Assembly (NCBI RefSeq): GCF_022919175.1
Contig: NZ_CP095043.1
Coordinates: 496,001-560,000, forward strand
Reading direction: 5' to 3'
Length of the DNA: 64,000 nt
DNA from: Leucobacter rhizosphaerae
GTDB taxonomy: Bacteria > Actinomycetota > Actinomycetes > Actinomycetales > Microbacteriaceae
A program made the translations under genes and the position numbers. Of this stretch, positions 1-8,054 are shown piece by piece (the stretch's first letter is position 1; the number at the start of each line of letters is the position of its first letter). The notes below the pieces were generated by a model. That model saw nothing but the letters and a program-made list of their open reading frames with translations, was not told the DNA's origin and did not search any database.

Positions 1-939
1 GGGGCGCAGTACCAGTCCCGGGGGCTCAACAAGGTCGAGCGCATCGTCGGGGTGAGCGCGGGGTCCGGGCTGTCGCTGCGGCACGTGATGAGCCTGTTCC
101 GGCGCCCGTCGTGGGTGGTCGGCACTGCGCTGCTCGGGCTCGCAGTCGTGTTCCAGATCGGATCGCTGTCGCTGTCGCCACTGATCATCGTGCAGCCGAT
201 CGGGGTCGTCGGGCTTGTGATCACCTCGATCCTGAACTCCCGCGTGAGTCGTGTGAAGCTCGGCCGGCGGGTGCAGACCTCGATCGGTCTCGCCGTGGCG
301 GGAATCGTCGTCTTCGTCAGCATCGCGGCATTCACGGCCTCGGACCGCCCCGTCACCGACACGAAGCTCATCGTGATCCTCGTGACCTTCGCGGTGGTGC
401 TCGCCGTCGCCCTGCTCCTCTTCGTGCTCCTGCGGCACCGCGGGATCGCGCTCGTCTACATCGTCGGCGCGGGCGTGCTGTACGGATTCGTGGCGACCTT
501 CGCGAAAGCCGTCATCGGACGTTTCCAGCAGCAGGAGTTCGAGTGGCTCACCTGGACCTGCGTCGCGGCGCTCCTCATCGGTGCGCTGCTCGGGATGGTG
601 TTCGTGCAGAACGCCTACTCGTCGGGTCCGCCAGATCTTGTGGTCGCGGGCCTCACGGTGATCGATCCGATCATCGCGGTGCTCATCGGCATCGTCGTGC
701 TCGGTGAGGCGGCGGGAGCGCCCCTGTGGGCGGTGATCGCGTTCATCGCCTCGGGCGCGGTGGCGATCATCGGTGTGATCGGGCTGGCGAAGTTCCACCC
801 GCAGACCGGGGCCTCGGCGCTGCGTCCCGAGGGCGGCGCGCTTGCTGCTGGTGGCGCGGCGCCTGCTGCGCCCCCTGGGACTTCTGCGTCTTCTGACCCT
901 GCGGTGACTCCTGGGGACGACGCCCCCGCCGGATCCTGA
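1..939 (+). CDS. DMT-family multi-spanning membrane transporter, 5' truncated by window edge
   Basis: The reading frame is open to base 1, so the gene begins left of the window; the GTG at 52 is probably internal. The visible 312 residues contain about nine or ten hydrophobic segments with short loops, such as the stretch around SLSLSPLIIVQPIGVVGL and a late LVVAGLTVIDPIIAVLIGIV segment that resembles the last repeat of EamA/DMT transporters. The tail after the last helix is a low-complexity Ala/Pro/Gly region. DMT proteins export small metabolites or drugs across the cytoplasmic membrane; the substrate here cannot be told. The gene converges on the leftward zincin-like gene. Confidence 0.75.
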   Translation, partial: GAQYQSRGLNKVERIVGVSAGSGLSLRHVMSLFRRPSWVVGTALLGLAVVFQIGSLSLSPLIIVQPIGVVGLVITSILNSRVSRVKLGRRVQTSIGLAVAGIVVFVSIAAFTASDRPVTDTKLIVILVTFAVVLAVALLLFVLLRHRGIALVYIVGAGVLYGFVATFAKAVIGRFQQQEFEWLTWTCVAALLIGALLGMVFVQNAYSSGPPDLVVAGLTVIDPIIAVLIGIVVLGEAAGAPLWAVIAFIASGAVAIIGVIGLAKFHPQTGASALRPEGGALAAGGAAPAAPPGTSASSDPAVTPGDDAPAGS

Positions 940-982
940 TCCCTCACCTTGATCCCAACCCCGACCCCGCGCGAGCGCGAGC

Positions 983-1032
983 GTGAGCGATATCTGGGGT
1001 GAACCCAGGAGTTCAGCCCCGAAATCGCTCAC
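983..1032. terminator. Imperfect long hairpin between convergent genes
   Basis: Arms 983-1003 and 1012-1032 match at 18 of 21 positions around an 8-nt loop. It lies between the 3' ends of the DMT gene (939) and the leftward zincin-like gene (1112), where a bidirectional terminator is expected. There is no T-tract on either side, so termination is an inference. Confidence 0.5.
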
Positions 1033-1111
1033 ACGGCGAGCGCCGCGCCGCGAACCACAGGCGCCTCCGCAACCGCCGACGCACCCCGCGGCACCCCGCA
1101 GCGCCGCAGAC

Positions 1112-1471
1112 CTACCGGCGGTGGCGAGCGACCAGCTCCGCGAGTTGCGCGTCGTCCATGCCGAGGTGCTGCCCGATCTCGCGGATCAGCGTGTTCCAGA
1201 TCTCGCGCTTCAGCGCCTCGACGTCGTGGGCGTGCGCAAGCATCGACTCGCGGTACAGCACGATGTTGTCGGGCAGGGGAGCCGCACCGAACTGTCCGCG
1301 CTCCGAGAGCGGAACGCCGCTGTACACCGCGAGCACCTGCAGGCTGCCGTCGGCCGGCCGATCCTGCACCGTGACGCTCACGTTGTCCAGTTCACGGCCG
1401 AGTCCGTCGGGCAGCTGATCCATCTGATCGGCGACGAGCGATTCGAACTGAGCCTCGGGTACCTGGTGCAT
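1112..1471 (-). CDS. Zincin-fold metallopeptidase-family protein with degenerate HExxH site
   Basis: The 119-residue protein resembles the small actinobacterial metallopeptidase family (PF06262, minimal zincin). It has the family's LPDNIVLYRESM block and an ending helix followed by GMDD. The family signature HExxHxxGxxD reads REIGQHLGMDD here, so both first zinc-ligand histidines are replaced (His to Arg, His to Gln) while Glu, Gly and the terminal Asp remain. The protein is therefore probably not an active zinc protease. The start is the ATG at 1471; no strong Shine-Dalgarno sequence is visible. The family is known mainly from structure, and no substrate is established. Confidence 0.7.
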   Translation of the reverse strand: MHQVPEAQFESLVADQMDQLPDGLGRELDNVSVTVQDRPADGSLQVLAVYSGVPLSERGQFGAAPLPDNIVLYRESMLAHAHDVEALKREIWNTLIREIGQHLGMDDAQLAELVARHRR

Positions 1472-1504
1472 GACACCAGCATCCCACAGTGGAACCTCAA
1501 GCCA

Positions 1505-1552
1505 CGAGATTCACGCTCCGAGATTCGAGTCGTGAGATTCGAGCCGTGAAAT
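1505..1552. repeat. Short tandem repeat of CGAGATTC-type units
   Basis: The heptamer GAGATTC (once GAAATTC) recurs four times with a 14-15 bp period in the 81-bp gap between the glycosylase stop and the zincin-like start. Adjacent copies are separated by CGTGA/CGCTC-type spacers and can pair weakly. It could be a regulatory or slipped-repeat element; nothing else is visible in this gap. Confidence 0.5.
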
Positions 1553-2194
1553 TCACCCGCGCCCGGGACGGAACCGCGATACGGTCGGTCCCGGGATCCA
1601 GAACCGCCACGGGGCTTCGGCGGATCCGACCACTCCGACGCGAGGTCCTCGTTCCATCGGCACCGGACCCGATGCCGGAGCAAACCCGAACGGCTCCGCG
1701 AAGAGATCCCGTCCATCGTGTTCGGCCCGAGTGAGCCCGAGCGCGGCCGCCACATTTCCCGGGCCGCTCGCGAGCAGGTGGTTCGGGATCTCCCGCTCAC
1801 TGCGACGGCGGGCCTGTCGGCGGGAGCGCGCGAGGTCGACGCCATCGACCACCTCCGCCGCGCGGATCAGCACACCGGACGGCGTTCCGTCGGGGGAGCA
1901 GACCAGATTGAGCGCGTGATGCATGCCGTACGTGAAGTACACGTAGGTGTGCCCGGGCGGGCCGAACATCGCCGCGTTCCGCTCGGTCCGGCGACGACGC
2001 GCGTGCGACGCCTCGTCGAGCGGCCCCGGCGTGCCGACCCCGTGGTACGCCTCGACCTCGGTGATCCTGATCCCCACCGACCCGGCGGCGCTGTCGAGAC
2101 GGAGGACCGCTCCCAGCAGATTCGGAGCCACCTCCAGCGCGTGCGGCAGAAAGAGATCTCGGGACACCCCGCCAGTATGCCAGGCTTGACACAT
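1553..2194 (-). CDS. 3-methyladenine DNA glycosylase (AAG/MPG family)
   Basis: The 213-residue protein is a monofunctional base-excision glycosylase that removes alkylated purines such as 3-methyladenine from DNA in the cytoplasm. Visible family blocks are the N-terminal LAPNLLG-like helix, the catalytic region ITEVEAYHG (Glu activates water), SHARRRRTERNAAMFGPPG, the DNA-intercalating YVYFTYGMHHALN block, and ASGPGNVAAALG towards the C-terminus. The ATG at 2194 is chosen because AAGGA lies 7 nt upstream; a GTG at 2167 is possible and would fit family length equally. It is divergent from the siderophore operon, and its start overlaps the iron box. Confidence 0.88.
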   Translation of the reverse strand: MCQAWHTGGVSRDLFLPHALEVAPNLLGAVLRLDSAAGSVGIRITEVEAYHGVGTPGPLDEASHARRRRTERNAAMFGPPGHTYVYFTYGMHHALNLVCSPDGTPSGVLIRAAEVVDGVDLARSRRQARRRSEREIPNHLLASGPGNVAAALGLTRAEHDGRDLFAEPFGFAPASGPVPMERGPRVGVVGSAEAPWRFWIPGPTVSRFRPGRG

Positions 2195-2214
2195 AAGGCG
2201 ATCCTTACCATCAT
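2186..2214 (+). promoter_or_regulatory. Promoter of the siderophore operon with DtxR/IdeR-like iron box in the spacer
   Basis: A TTGACA -35 at 2186-2191 is followed after 17 bp by CATCAT at 2209-2214. The spacer contains the palindromic TAAGG-CGAT-CCTTA followed by CC (from 2194). Positions 2194-2212 match the actinobacterial DtxR/IdeR consensus TWAGGTWAGSCTWACCTWA at 14 of 19 positions. A nearly identical box (TAAGGCGANCCTTACC core) lies before efeU at 36769. Iron-bound repressor sitting between the hexamers would block transcription, which fits iron uptake genes. The link to a DtxR-type protein is inference. Confidence 0.72.
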
Positions 2215-2282
2215 GTGATGTGGCGCTCGGCGAGGGCGCCGCGAGTCGACCGGCTCGTGATCTCGATCTGAAGGGAGTGCCC

Positions 2283-3311
2283 GTGCGCACTTCACGCCTC
2301 CTCGGCCTCACCGCCGTTGCCTCCATCGCACTCGGTTTGGCCGCCTGCGCGCCGTCCGCTGAGACCGAACCGGCAGCGGGAGGCGCATCCGAGGCCGGCT
2401 ACCCGATCGAGATCGAGCACGTCTACGGTACGACGACCATCGAGGCGAAGCCTGAGCGTGTGGCCACCGTCGCCTGGGCGAACCACGAGGTCCCGCTCGC
2501 GCTCGGCGTGGTCCCGGTCGGCATGAGCAAGGCGACCTGGGGCGACGACGACGACAATGGTGTGCTGCCCTGGGTCGAGGACAAGCTCGACGAGCTCGGC
2601 GCCGAGACCCCCGTGCTCTTCGACGAGACCGACGGGATCGACTTCGAGGCCGTTGCCGACACCCAGCCGGACGTCATCCTCGCCGCCTACTCCGGACTCA
2701 CGGAGGACGACTACAACACTCTCTCGAAGATCGCTCCGGTCGTCGCATACCCGGAGACCCCGTGGGGCACCTCCCTCGACGACATGATCACGCTGAACTC
2801 CGAGGCGATCGGTCTCGGTGACGAGGGCGACGCGCTCATCGAGGAGCTGCACGGCGCGGTCGACGATGCGCTCGCGTCGCACGCGGAGCTGCAGGATCGG
2901 AAGATCCTCTTCGCGTTCCTGAACCCGGCCGACCTCTCCAAGATCGGCTTCTACACCGTGCACGACACCCGACCCGGCTTCCTGGCCGACCTCGGCCTGC
3001 CGCAGCCGGAGATCGTCGATGAGGAGTCGGCAGGCACGGAGGAGTTCTACGTCGAGGTGAGCTCGGAGGCGGCGGACCGCTTCGCGGACGTCGACGTGTT
3101 CGTGACCTACGGCGACGCCGAGGGCGCCGTGCTGAAGCAGATCCAGTCCGACCCGCTGCTCTCCAAGATCCCCGCGGTCGCCGAGGGCCGGATCGCGATC
3201 CTCGAGGAGTCGAGCCCGCTCGCGGCCTCGGCCAACCCGTCGCCGCTGTCGATCGACTGGGGGATCGACGACTACTTCGAGGTGCTCGCCACCGCGGCGA
3301 CCGCGAAGTAG
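2283..3311 (+). CDS. Iron-siderophore ABC transporter substrate-binding lipoprotein
   Basis: The 342-residue protein starts with a basic n-region, a hydrophobic core and the lipobox LAAC (Cys22), so it is anchored outside the membrane. The mature part has the FepB/FecB-type (PF01497) two-lobe pattern: KPERVATVAWANHEVPLALG early, FEAVADTQPDVILAAYSGL, and SPLSIDWGIDDYFEVL at the end. It would bind a ferric siderophore and pass it to the permeases downstream. The start is GTG 2283, 5 nt after AAGGGAG; upstream GTGs lack the signal-peptide context. It is the first gene of an iron-box-controlled operon. The exact siderophore is unknown. Confidence 0.9.
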   Translation: MRTSRLLGLTAVASIALGLAACAPSAETEPAAGGASEAGYPIEIEHVYGTTTIEAKPERVATVAWANHEVPLALGVVPVGMSKATWGDDDDNGVLPWVEDKLDELGAETPVLFDETDGIDFEAVADTQPDVILAAYSGLTEDDYNTLSKIAPVVAYPETPWGTSLDDMITLNSEAIGLGDEGDALIEELHGAVDDALASHAELQDRKILFAFLNPADLSKIGFYTVHDTRPGFLADLGLPQPEIVDEESAGTEEFYVEVSSEAADRFADVDVFVTYGDAEGAVLKQIQSDPLLSKIPAVAEGRIAILEESSPLAASANPSPLSIDWGIDDYFEVLATAATAK

Positions 3312-3348
3312 CAGGTCGATCGAACCGATTGGCGCTCGAAGCACACGC

Positions 3349-4431
3349 GTGACCTCCCACCCGCAACCGGCTCCGGTCGCTCCCGGCGACCGCACGCCCG
3401 GTCTCGACGAGCCGCCCCGCACCGCGCACCTGCGCCGCGGGGCGGCTCGTCGGAGCGTGTGGATCGCTGCGGGATGCGCGGTGATCCTGCTCCTCGTCGT
3501 GGCATCGGTGGTGCTCGGGGTCCGCGCCGTGTCGATCACCGACATCGGGGGTGCGCTCCAGGGCGCCTCCGATTCGATCAACGAGGCCGCCGTGGCGAAG
3601 CGCCTGCCCCGCACGGTGCTCGCGTTGCTCGTCGGCGCGGCACTCGGCGTGTCGGGAGCCGTCATGCAGGCGGTCACCCGGAACCCGCTCGCCGAGCCCG
3701 GCCTGCTCGGCGTCTCGAGCGGCGCCGCGCTGGCCGTGGTGGTCGGCATCAGCTTCTTCGGACTCACTCGCCCGCTGAGCCTCATGACGGTGGCGATCGC
3801 CGGGGCCGCCGCCGCCGCCGTGTTCGTGTACGCCGTCGGATCGCTGGGTCGAGGCGGCGCCACTCCGTTGCGGCTCGCGCTCGCCGGTGCCGCGAGTTCC
3901 GCGGCCTTCGTGTCACTGATGAGCGCCGTGATGCTGCCCCGGGTCGATCTGCTCCGCACCTTCCAGTTCTGGCGCATCGGCGGCGTCGGCGGCGCCACCT
4001 GGGAGAGCATCCTGACCGTGCTTCCGCTGCTCGTCGTCGGGATGATCGTGGCACTCGCAACCACACGATCCCTCAACTCGCTCGCGCTCGGTGACGATCT
4101 GGCCGCCGGGCTCGGTGTGCACGTGGGCCGTGCCCGGCTGATCGCCGCCGTCGGCGCCGTGATCCTGTGCGGCGCGGCCACGGCCGTCGCCGGTCCGATC
4201 GCGTTCGTGGGGCTCGTCGTCCCGCATCTCTGCCGCATGCTTTTCGGCCCGGATCACCGCTGGCTGCTGCCGAGCTCAGCGATCGCCGGTGCGGCCCTGC
4301 TCCTCGCCTCAGACGTGGTCGGTCGGATCGTCGCACGCCCGGAAGAGATCGAGGTCGGAATCGTCACGGCACTCGTGGGGGCCCCGTTCTTCATTTGGAT
4401 CGTCCGCCGCCAGAAGGTGCGTGAACTGTGA
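3349..4431 (+). CDS. FecCD-type iron-siderophore ABC transporter permease (first subunit)
   Basis: The 360-residue polytopic protein has about nine or ten membrane segments and the FecCD (PF01032) landmarks: RLPRTVLALLVGAALGVSGA, the TRNPLAEPGLLGVSSGAA block, and the cytoplasmic coupling region AVAGPIAFVGLVVPHLCRM. It forms half of the inner-membrane channel for the ferric siderophore delivered by the preceding lipoprotein. The start is GTG 3349, 37 nt after the lipoprotein stop; the N-terminal 35 residues are hydrophilic and proline-rich. Its stop overlaps the start of the next permease in a GTGA, indicating translational coupling. Confidence 0.92.
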   Translation: MTSHPQPAPVAPGDRTPGLDEPPRTAHLRRGAARRSVWIAAGCAVILLLVVASVVLGVRAVSITDIGGALQGASDSINEAAVAKRLPRTVLALLVGAALGVSGAVMQAVTRNPLAEPGLLGVSSGAALAVVVGISFFGLTRPLSLMTVAIAGAAAAAVFVYAVGSLGRGGATPLRLALAGAASSAAFVSLMSAVMLPRVDLLRTFQFWRIGGVGGATWESILTVLPLLVVGMIVALATTRSLNSLALGDDLAAGLGVHVGRARLIAAVGAVILCGAATAVAGPIAFVGLVVPHLCRMLFGPDHRWLLPSSAIAGAALLLASDVVGRIVARPEEIEVGIVTALVGAPFFIWIVRRQKVREL

Positions 4432-5489
4432 ACCGCCTCGGCATGAACCGCACCCAGCGCACCGACGCCGCGACGGCGATCGCCGCCGGCCGTGCGCGGC
4501 GGCAGCGTCGACGGGCGACCGCCACCGTCATCATCCTGGTGGTCACCGCACTCGTGTTCGCGGCGAGTCTGATGCTGGGTCGAACCCTGTACGAACCGGC
4601 CGAGGTCTGGGCCGTGCTCACCGGGCAGACCGTGCCGGGAGCCTCGTTTACGGTCGGCGAGTTGCGACTGCCGCGCGCCGTGCTCGGCATCCTCGCCGGG
4701 TTCGCCTTCGGGGCGTCGGGAACGACCTTCCAGACGCTGCTGCGGAACCCCCTCGCCTCGCCCGATGTGATCGGGATCTCCGCGGGGGCGGGTGCATCGG
4801 CGGTCGTCGCGATCATCGTGCTCGGGCTCAACGACACGGCTGTGTCCGTGACCGCCCTCCTCGGCGCACTCGCCACCGCCGGCATCATCACCCTGCTGTC
4901 CTATCGGAACGGGTTCGCGGGCATCCGGTTCATCCTGATCGGGATCGGGATCGCCGCGATGCTCACCAGCGTCACGTCGTACATCCTGTCCCGCGCCGCG
5001 AACTGGGACATTCAGGCGGCCATGCAGTGGCTCGCCGGCAGCCTGAACGGCGCGAGCTGGGAGCGGGTCCTCCCGCTCGCGATCGCGTGCGGGATCCTCA
5101 TCCCCCTGCTCCTCCTGTGCAGCCGCGGGCTCAGCGCGCTCCGTCTCGGCGACGACGCCGCTCGAGCGCTCGGGGTGCCCGTGCACCTCACCCGCGTCAC
5201 TCTGATCCTGGCCGCGGTCGCGCTGCTCGCCTTCGCGACCGCGGGAACGGGCCCGATCGCCTTCGTCGCGTTCATGGCCGGTCCGATTGCGGCGCGGCTC
5301 GTGGGTCCGGGCGGCTCGCTGCTCCTACCCGCCGGCTGCATCGGCGCCCTGCTCGTGCTCGCGTCGGACCTCGCAGGCCAGTTCCTCTTCGACGAGCGGT
5401 ATCCCGTCGGCGTGATCACGGGTGTGCTCGGCGCCCCGTACCTGATCCTCCTCCTCATCCGCATGAACCGCACGGGAAGCTCGATATGA
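4428..5489 (+). CDS. FecCD-type iron-siderophore ABC transporter permease (second subunit)
   Basis: The 353-residue partner of the preceding permease has the same family blocks: LRLPRAVLGILAGFAFGASG, LLRNPLASPDVIGISAGAG, and the coupling loop GTGPIAFVAFMAGPIAARL. About nine membrane segments are visible. The two permeases would form a heterodimer, as FepD/FepG do. The GTG start at 4428 overlaps the upstream stop by 4 nt and the stop overlaps the ATPase start (ATGA), so the three transporter genes are tightly coupled. Confidence 0.92.
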   Translation: MNRLGMNRTQRTDAATAIAAGRARRQRRRATATVIILVVTALVFAASLMLGRTLYEPAEVWAVLTGQTVPGASFTVGELRLPRAVLGILAGFAFGASGTTFQTLLRNPLASPDVIGISAGAGASAVVAIIVLGLNDTAVSVTALLGALATAGIITLLSYRNGFAGIRFILIGIGIAAMLTSVTSYILSRAANWDIQAAMQWLAGSLNGASWERVLPLAIACGILIPLLLLCSRGLSALRLGDDAARALGVPVHLTRVTLILAAVALLAFATAGTGPIAFVAFMAGPIAARLVGPGGSLLLPAGCIGALLVLASDLAGQFLFDERYPVGVITGVLGAPYLILLLIRMNRTGSSI

Positions 5490-6286
5490 CACGTGAACAC
5501 CAGTTGTCGGCCGACGCCGTCACGCTGAGCTACGGAGATCGGACGATCCTCGAGCAGCTCTCGCTCGACATCGCACCGGGCCGCATCACCTCCATCGTCG
5601 GTGCCAACGGTTGCGGCAAGTCCACGCTCCTCCGTGCACTGGCCCGGCTCATGCGCCCGTCTGGCGGTCGTGTCACCCTGGACGGCGTCGCCCTGCAGGA
5701 TCGGCCGTCGAAGGAGATCGCTCGGGTCCTGGGCCTCCTGCCGCAGAGTCCGATCGCACCGGAGGGCATCGCGGTGGCGGATCTCGTCGGACGCGGGCGG
5801 CACCCCCACCAGCGCGCGATGTCGCCCTGGAGCGCGCGGGACTACGCCGTCGTCGCGGAAGCCCTGGAGTCGACCGGCACGAGCGACCTGGCGGACCGGC
5901 CGGTCGACGAACTCTCCGGCGGACAGCGGCAGCGGGTCTGGATCGCGATGGCGCTTGCCCAGGAGACGGACGTGCTGCTGCTCGACGAGCCCACCACCTT
6001 CCTCGACGTGGCCCACCAGGTCGAGGTCCTCGATCTGCTGACCGACCTGAACCGGGAGCGCGGCACCACCATCGTCATGGTGCTCCATGATCTCAATCTC
6101 GCGGCCCGCTACTCGGACATGCTCGTGGCGGTCCGCGGCGGCGAGGTCAGTGCCGCCGGCGCCCCCGCCGAGGTGCTGGATCAGGCGCTCGTCCGCGATG
6201 TGTTCGGGCTCGACTGCCAGGTGATTCCGGATCCGGTCTCCGGATCCCCACTCGTTCTGCCACTCGGGAGGCACCATGTCGGATAG
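5486..6286 (+). CDS. Iron-siderophore ABC transporter ATP-binding protein
   Basis: The 266-residue ABC ATPase has Walker A GANGCGKST at about residues 39-47, the signature LSGGQRQR, Walker B VLLLDEPTTFLD and the switch histidine in VLHDLNLAARY. The pattern DEPTTFLDVAHQVEVLDLL is typical of FepC/FecE-type siderophore ATPases. It powers the two permeases encoded just upstream. The ATG at 5486 overlaps the preceding stop. Its last 11 nt overlap the start of the siderophore-interacting protein gene. Confidence 0.94.
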   Translation: MTREHQLSADAVTLSYGDRTILEQLSLDIAPGRITSIVGANGCGKSTLLRALARLMRPSGGRVTLDGVALQDRPSKEIARVLGLLPQSPIAPEGIAVADLVGRGRHPHQRAMSPWSARDYAVVAEALESTGTSDLADRPVDELSGGQRQRVWIAMALAQETDVLLLDEPTTFLDVAHQVEVLDLLTDLNRERGTTIVMVLHDLNLAARYSDMLVAVRGGEVSAAGAPAEVLDQALVRDVFGLDCQVIPDPVSGSPLVLPLGRHHVG

Positions 6287-7229
6287 CGTCGCACCATTCA
6301 CCGTCGTCGAGGCCCGGGTCGATGCGGTCGAACGGGTGTCCCCGAGCTTCATGCGGGTCACCTTCACGGGCCCCGGGGTCGATGGCATCGGCACGCCCGG
6401 CCAGACCTTCGACCAGCGGATCAAACTGATCTTTCCGGGGGAGAGCGGCGTGCTGCCCGACCTGGAGGGCGCGGGTGACGACTGGTACACCGCGTGGCTC
6501 GCGGTTCCGGAGGATCGCCGCGGGTCCATGCGCACCTACTCGATCCGGGATCTCACCGTCGACGGCGGTCGCACGCGCCTCGTTGTGGACTTCGTGCTGC
6601 ACCTGGCCGAGGGGGCGACCGGCCCGGCCTCGCGCTGGGCGGCTGCCGCGCAGGCGGGGGATGCGCTGCTCCTCGTCGCGCCGCGACGGGACCGGCTCGA
6701 CGGGGGCGGGATCGAGTTCGACACCTCGTCGACGGGCGACATCGTGCTCGCCGGCGACGAGACCGCGGCCCCCGCAATCGCGCGCATTCTCGAGGATCTG
6801 GATCCCGCGACCCGGGGGACCGCCTTCATCGAGATCCCGGAGCCCTCGGACGAACTGCACATCCAGGCACCCCGAGGTGTCTCGGTGCGCTGGCTCCCTC
6901 GTGCGGGGGGCGACGTCGGCTCACGCCTCATCCCGACGGTGCTCGAACACCTCGATGTCGCCGACACGGCCGTGGACCCCGTCGTGGAAACCGAGGACCT
7001 GCTCTGGGAGACCCCCGTCTACTCCGGCAGCGGAGAAGCCGTCTCCGTGCCCGCGGCGGCCGGTGACGCGGCAGCGACTGGCAGCGCATCGGCGACCCGC
7101 TTCTGGATCGCCGGGGAGAGCCGGGTCATCACCACCCTGCGCCGCCACCTCGTGCGCGACCTCGGGATCCCGCGCTCGAGTGTCGCCTTCATGGGCTACT
7201 GGCGCATCGGCGTCGCGATGAAGGGCTGA
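6276..7229 (+). CDS. Siderophore-interacting FAD protein (ferric-siderophore reductase type)
   Basis: The 317-residue cytoplasmic flavoprotein has the SIP layout: an FAD-binding barrel with MRTYSIRDL (the RxYS/T flavin motif), VLHLAEGATGPASRWAA where the pyrophosphate region is expected, and a C-terminal NAD(P)H-type half beginning LAGDETAAPAIARIL and ending RRHLVRDLGIPRSSVAFMGYWRIG. Such proteins release iron from imported ferric siderophores by reduction. It is the last gene of the operon, overlapping the ATPase gene by 11 nt, and converges on the MarR-family gene. An insertion of about 40 residues before the last block is somewhat longer than in compact family members. Confidence 0.9.
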   Translation: MSDSVAPFTVVEARVDAVERVSPSFMRVTFTGPGVDGIGTPGQTFDQRIKLIFPGESGVLPDLEGAGDDWYTAWLAVPEDRRGSMRTYSIRDLTVDGGRTRLVVDFVLHLAEGATGPASRWAAAAQAGDALLLVAPRRDRLDGGGIEFDTSSTGDIVLAGDETAAPAIARILEDLDPATRGTAFIEIPEPSDELHIQAPRGVSVRWLPRAGGDVGSRLIPTVLEHLDVADTAVDPVVETEDLLWETPVYSGSGEAVSVPAAAGDAAATGSASATRFWIAGESRVITTLRRHLVRDLGIPRSSVAFMGYWRIGVAMKG

Positions 7230-7263
7230 GCCGCACCCGCTGGAGCGAACAGGATTCGCGACG

Positions 7264-7722
7264 TCAGCTGGCTGCGGCTGGATCCCGGTCGATCGCCTCG
7301 ATGATCGCCGTGAGCTCGTCTCGCAGCGCCATGAGCCGATCGACCGGCACGCCGAGGCGTTCGACCACCGCCGGAGGTACAGCGAGCGCGCGGTCCCGCA
7401 GCGCGCGGCCGGCCGCGGTGGTGACGAGCGCGAACGTCCGCTCATCCCCGTCGACCGGCACCCGTTCGATGAGGCCCGAGTGTTCGAGGCGCTTCACGAT
7501 CGGGGAGAGGGTCGCCGGATCCATGCGAAGCATGTCCGCGAGCTCGCGGAAGCGCAACGTGCCGTCTCCCCAGAGAGCCAACATGACGAGGTACTGCGGG
7601 TGGGTGAGCCCCAACGGCTCGAGGATCGGGCGATAGACGCCGATGACGCTTCGACTGGCCACGGCCAAGGCGAAGCAGACCTGGCGGTCGAGTTCGAGTG
7701 CGTCCTCCGTGAGCTCCTCCAT
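7264..7722 (-). CDS. MarR-family regulator, OhrR-like peroxide sensor
   Basis: The 152-residue protein has a winged helix (FRELADMLRMDPATLSPIVK recognition region, wing near ERVPVDGDERTF) and an N-terminal LDRQVCFALAVASR segment. Cys16 there matches the redox cysteine of OhrR (Cys15 in B. subtilis), and Tyr30 matches one of the two OhrR tyrosines, but the other tyrosine position is Ala20. OhrR proteins release DNA when the cysteine is oxidised by organic peroxides. No ohr/osmC gene is adjacent, so the target differs from the usual one. A TATACT -10 ends 7 nt before the ATG, suggesting a leaderless mRNA. Confidence 0.82.
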   Translation of the reverse strand: MEELTEDALELDRQVCFALAVASRSVIGVYRPILEPLGLTHPQYLVMLALWGDGTLRFRELADMLRMDPATLSPIVKRLEHSGLIERVPVDGDERTFALVTTAAGRALRDRALAVPPAVVERLGVPVDRLMALRDELTAIIEAIDRDPAAAS

Positions 7723-7729
7723 ACGTCAC

Positions 7730-7779
7730 AGTATAGCTCGTTAATGCACAAACGATCTGTGATACGATTTCGTTTGTGC
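7730..7779. promoter_or_regulatory. Divergent promoter and inverted-repeat operator of the OhrR-like regulator
   Basis: Perfect 10-bp arms GCACAAACGA (7746-7755) and TCGTTTGTGC (7770-7779) are separated by 14 bp. The right arm runs into the first codon of the gene at 7776. A rightward -10 TACGAT (7763-7768) and a leftward -10 TATACT (7735-7730) flank or lie inside the repeat, each 7 nt from its start codon. Autoregulation by the MarR-family protein is the simplest reading. Confidence 0.68.
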
Positions 7780-8033
7780 GCGAACGAAAACGACGACTCT
7801 GGCATGAGACCCCGTGGGACGGACAGCCTGGCTTCTGGGCTGCGTGGCGCCGCTTCTTCTACCAGTTCGAGGGGACGGCACAGCTTGGCGACCCGAACGA
7901 ACCGGCCTACGTGCCGCCAGCTGATCCGAAGTGCCCGGTGTGCGGGGCATCGATGGCCGACCATCGGATCGCGCGCGGCGGCCCCGGGAAGCCCACGCAC
8001 CTGACCTGCCCGAAGCCGTCACCCGACGCGTGA
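7776..8033 (+). CDS. Small conserved-looking CxxC protein of unknown function
   Basis: The 85-residue protein has an aromatic, basic N-terminal half (RRLWHETPWDGQ, FWAAWRRFFYQFEG) and a C-terminal KCPVCG...H...C set that could bind one zinc ion. I do not recognise a function. The codon pattern, aromatic content and clean leaderless start (TACGAT, 7 nt, GTG) support a real gene. It is divergent from the OhrR-like regulator and shares its operator, so it is a likely regulated target. Its 3' end faces the phzF-like gene with a 21-nt gap. Confidence 0.65.
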   Translation: MRERKRRLWHETPWDGQPGFWAAWRRFFYQFEGTAQLGDPNEPAYVPPADPKCPVCGASMADHRIARGGPGKPTHLTCPKPSPDA

Positions 8034-8054
8034 GCCCGGTCGGGCCGCAGCAGT

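Noticed and set aside
2292..4238. 648-residue minus-strand frame across the siderophore genes
   Set aside because: Arg/Ala-rich composition with no family motif; the + strand genes overlap with coupled starts and clear motifs.
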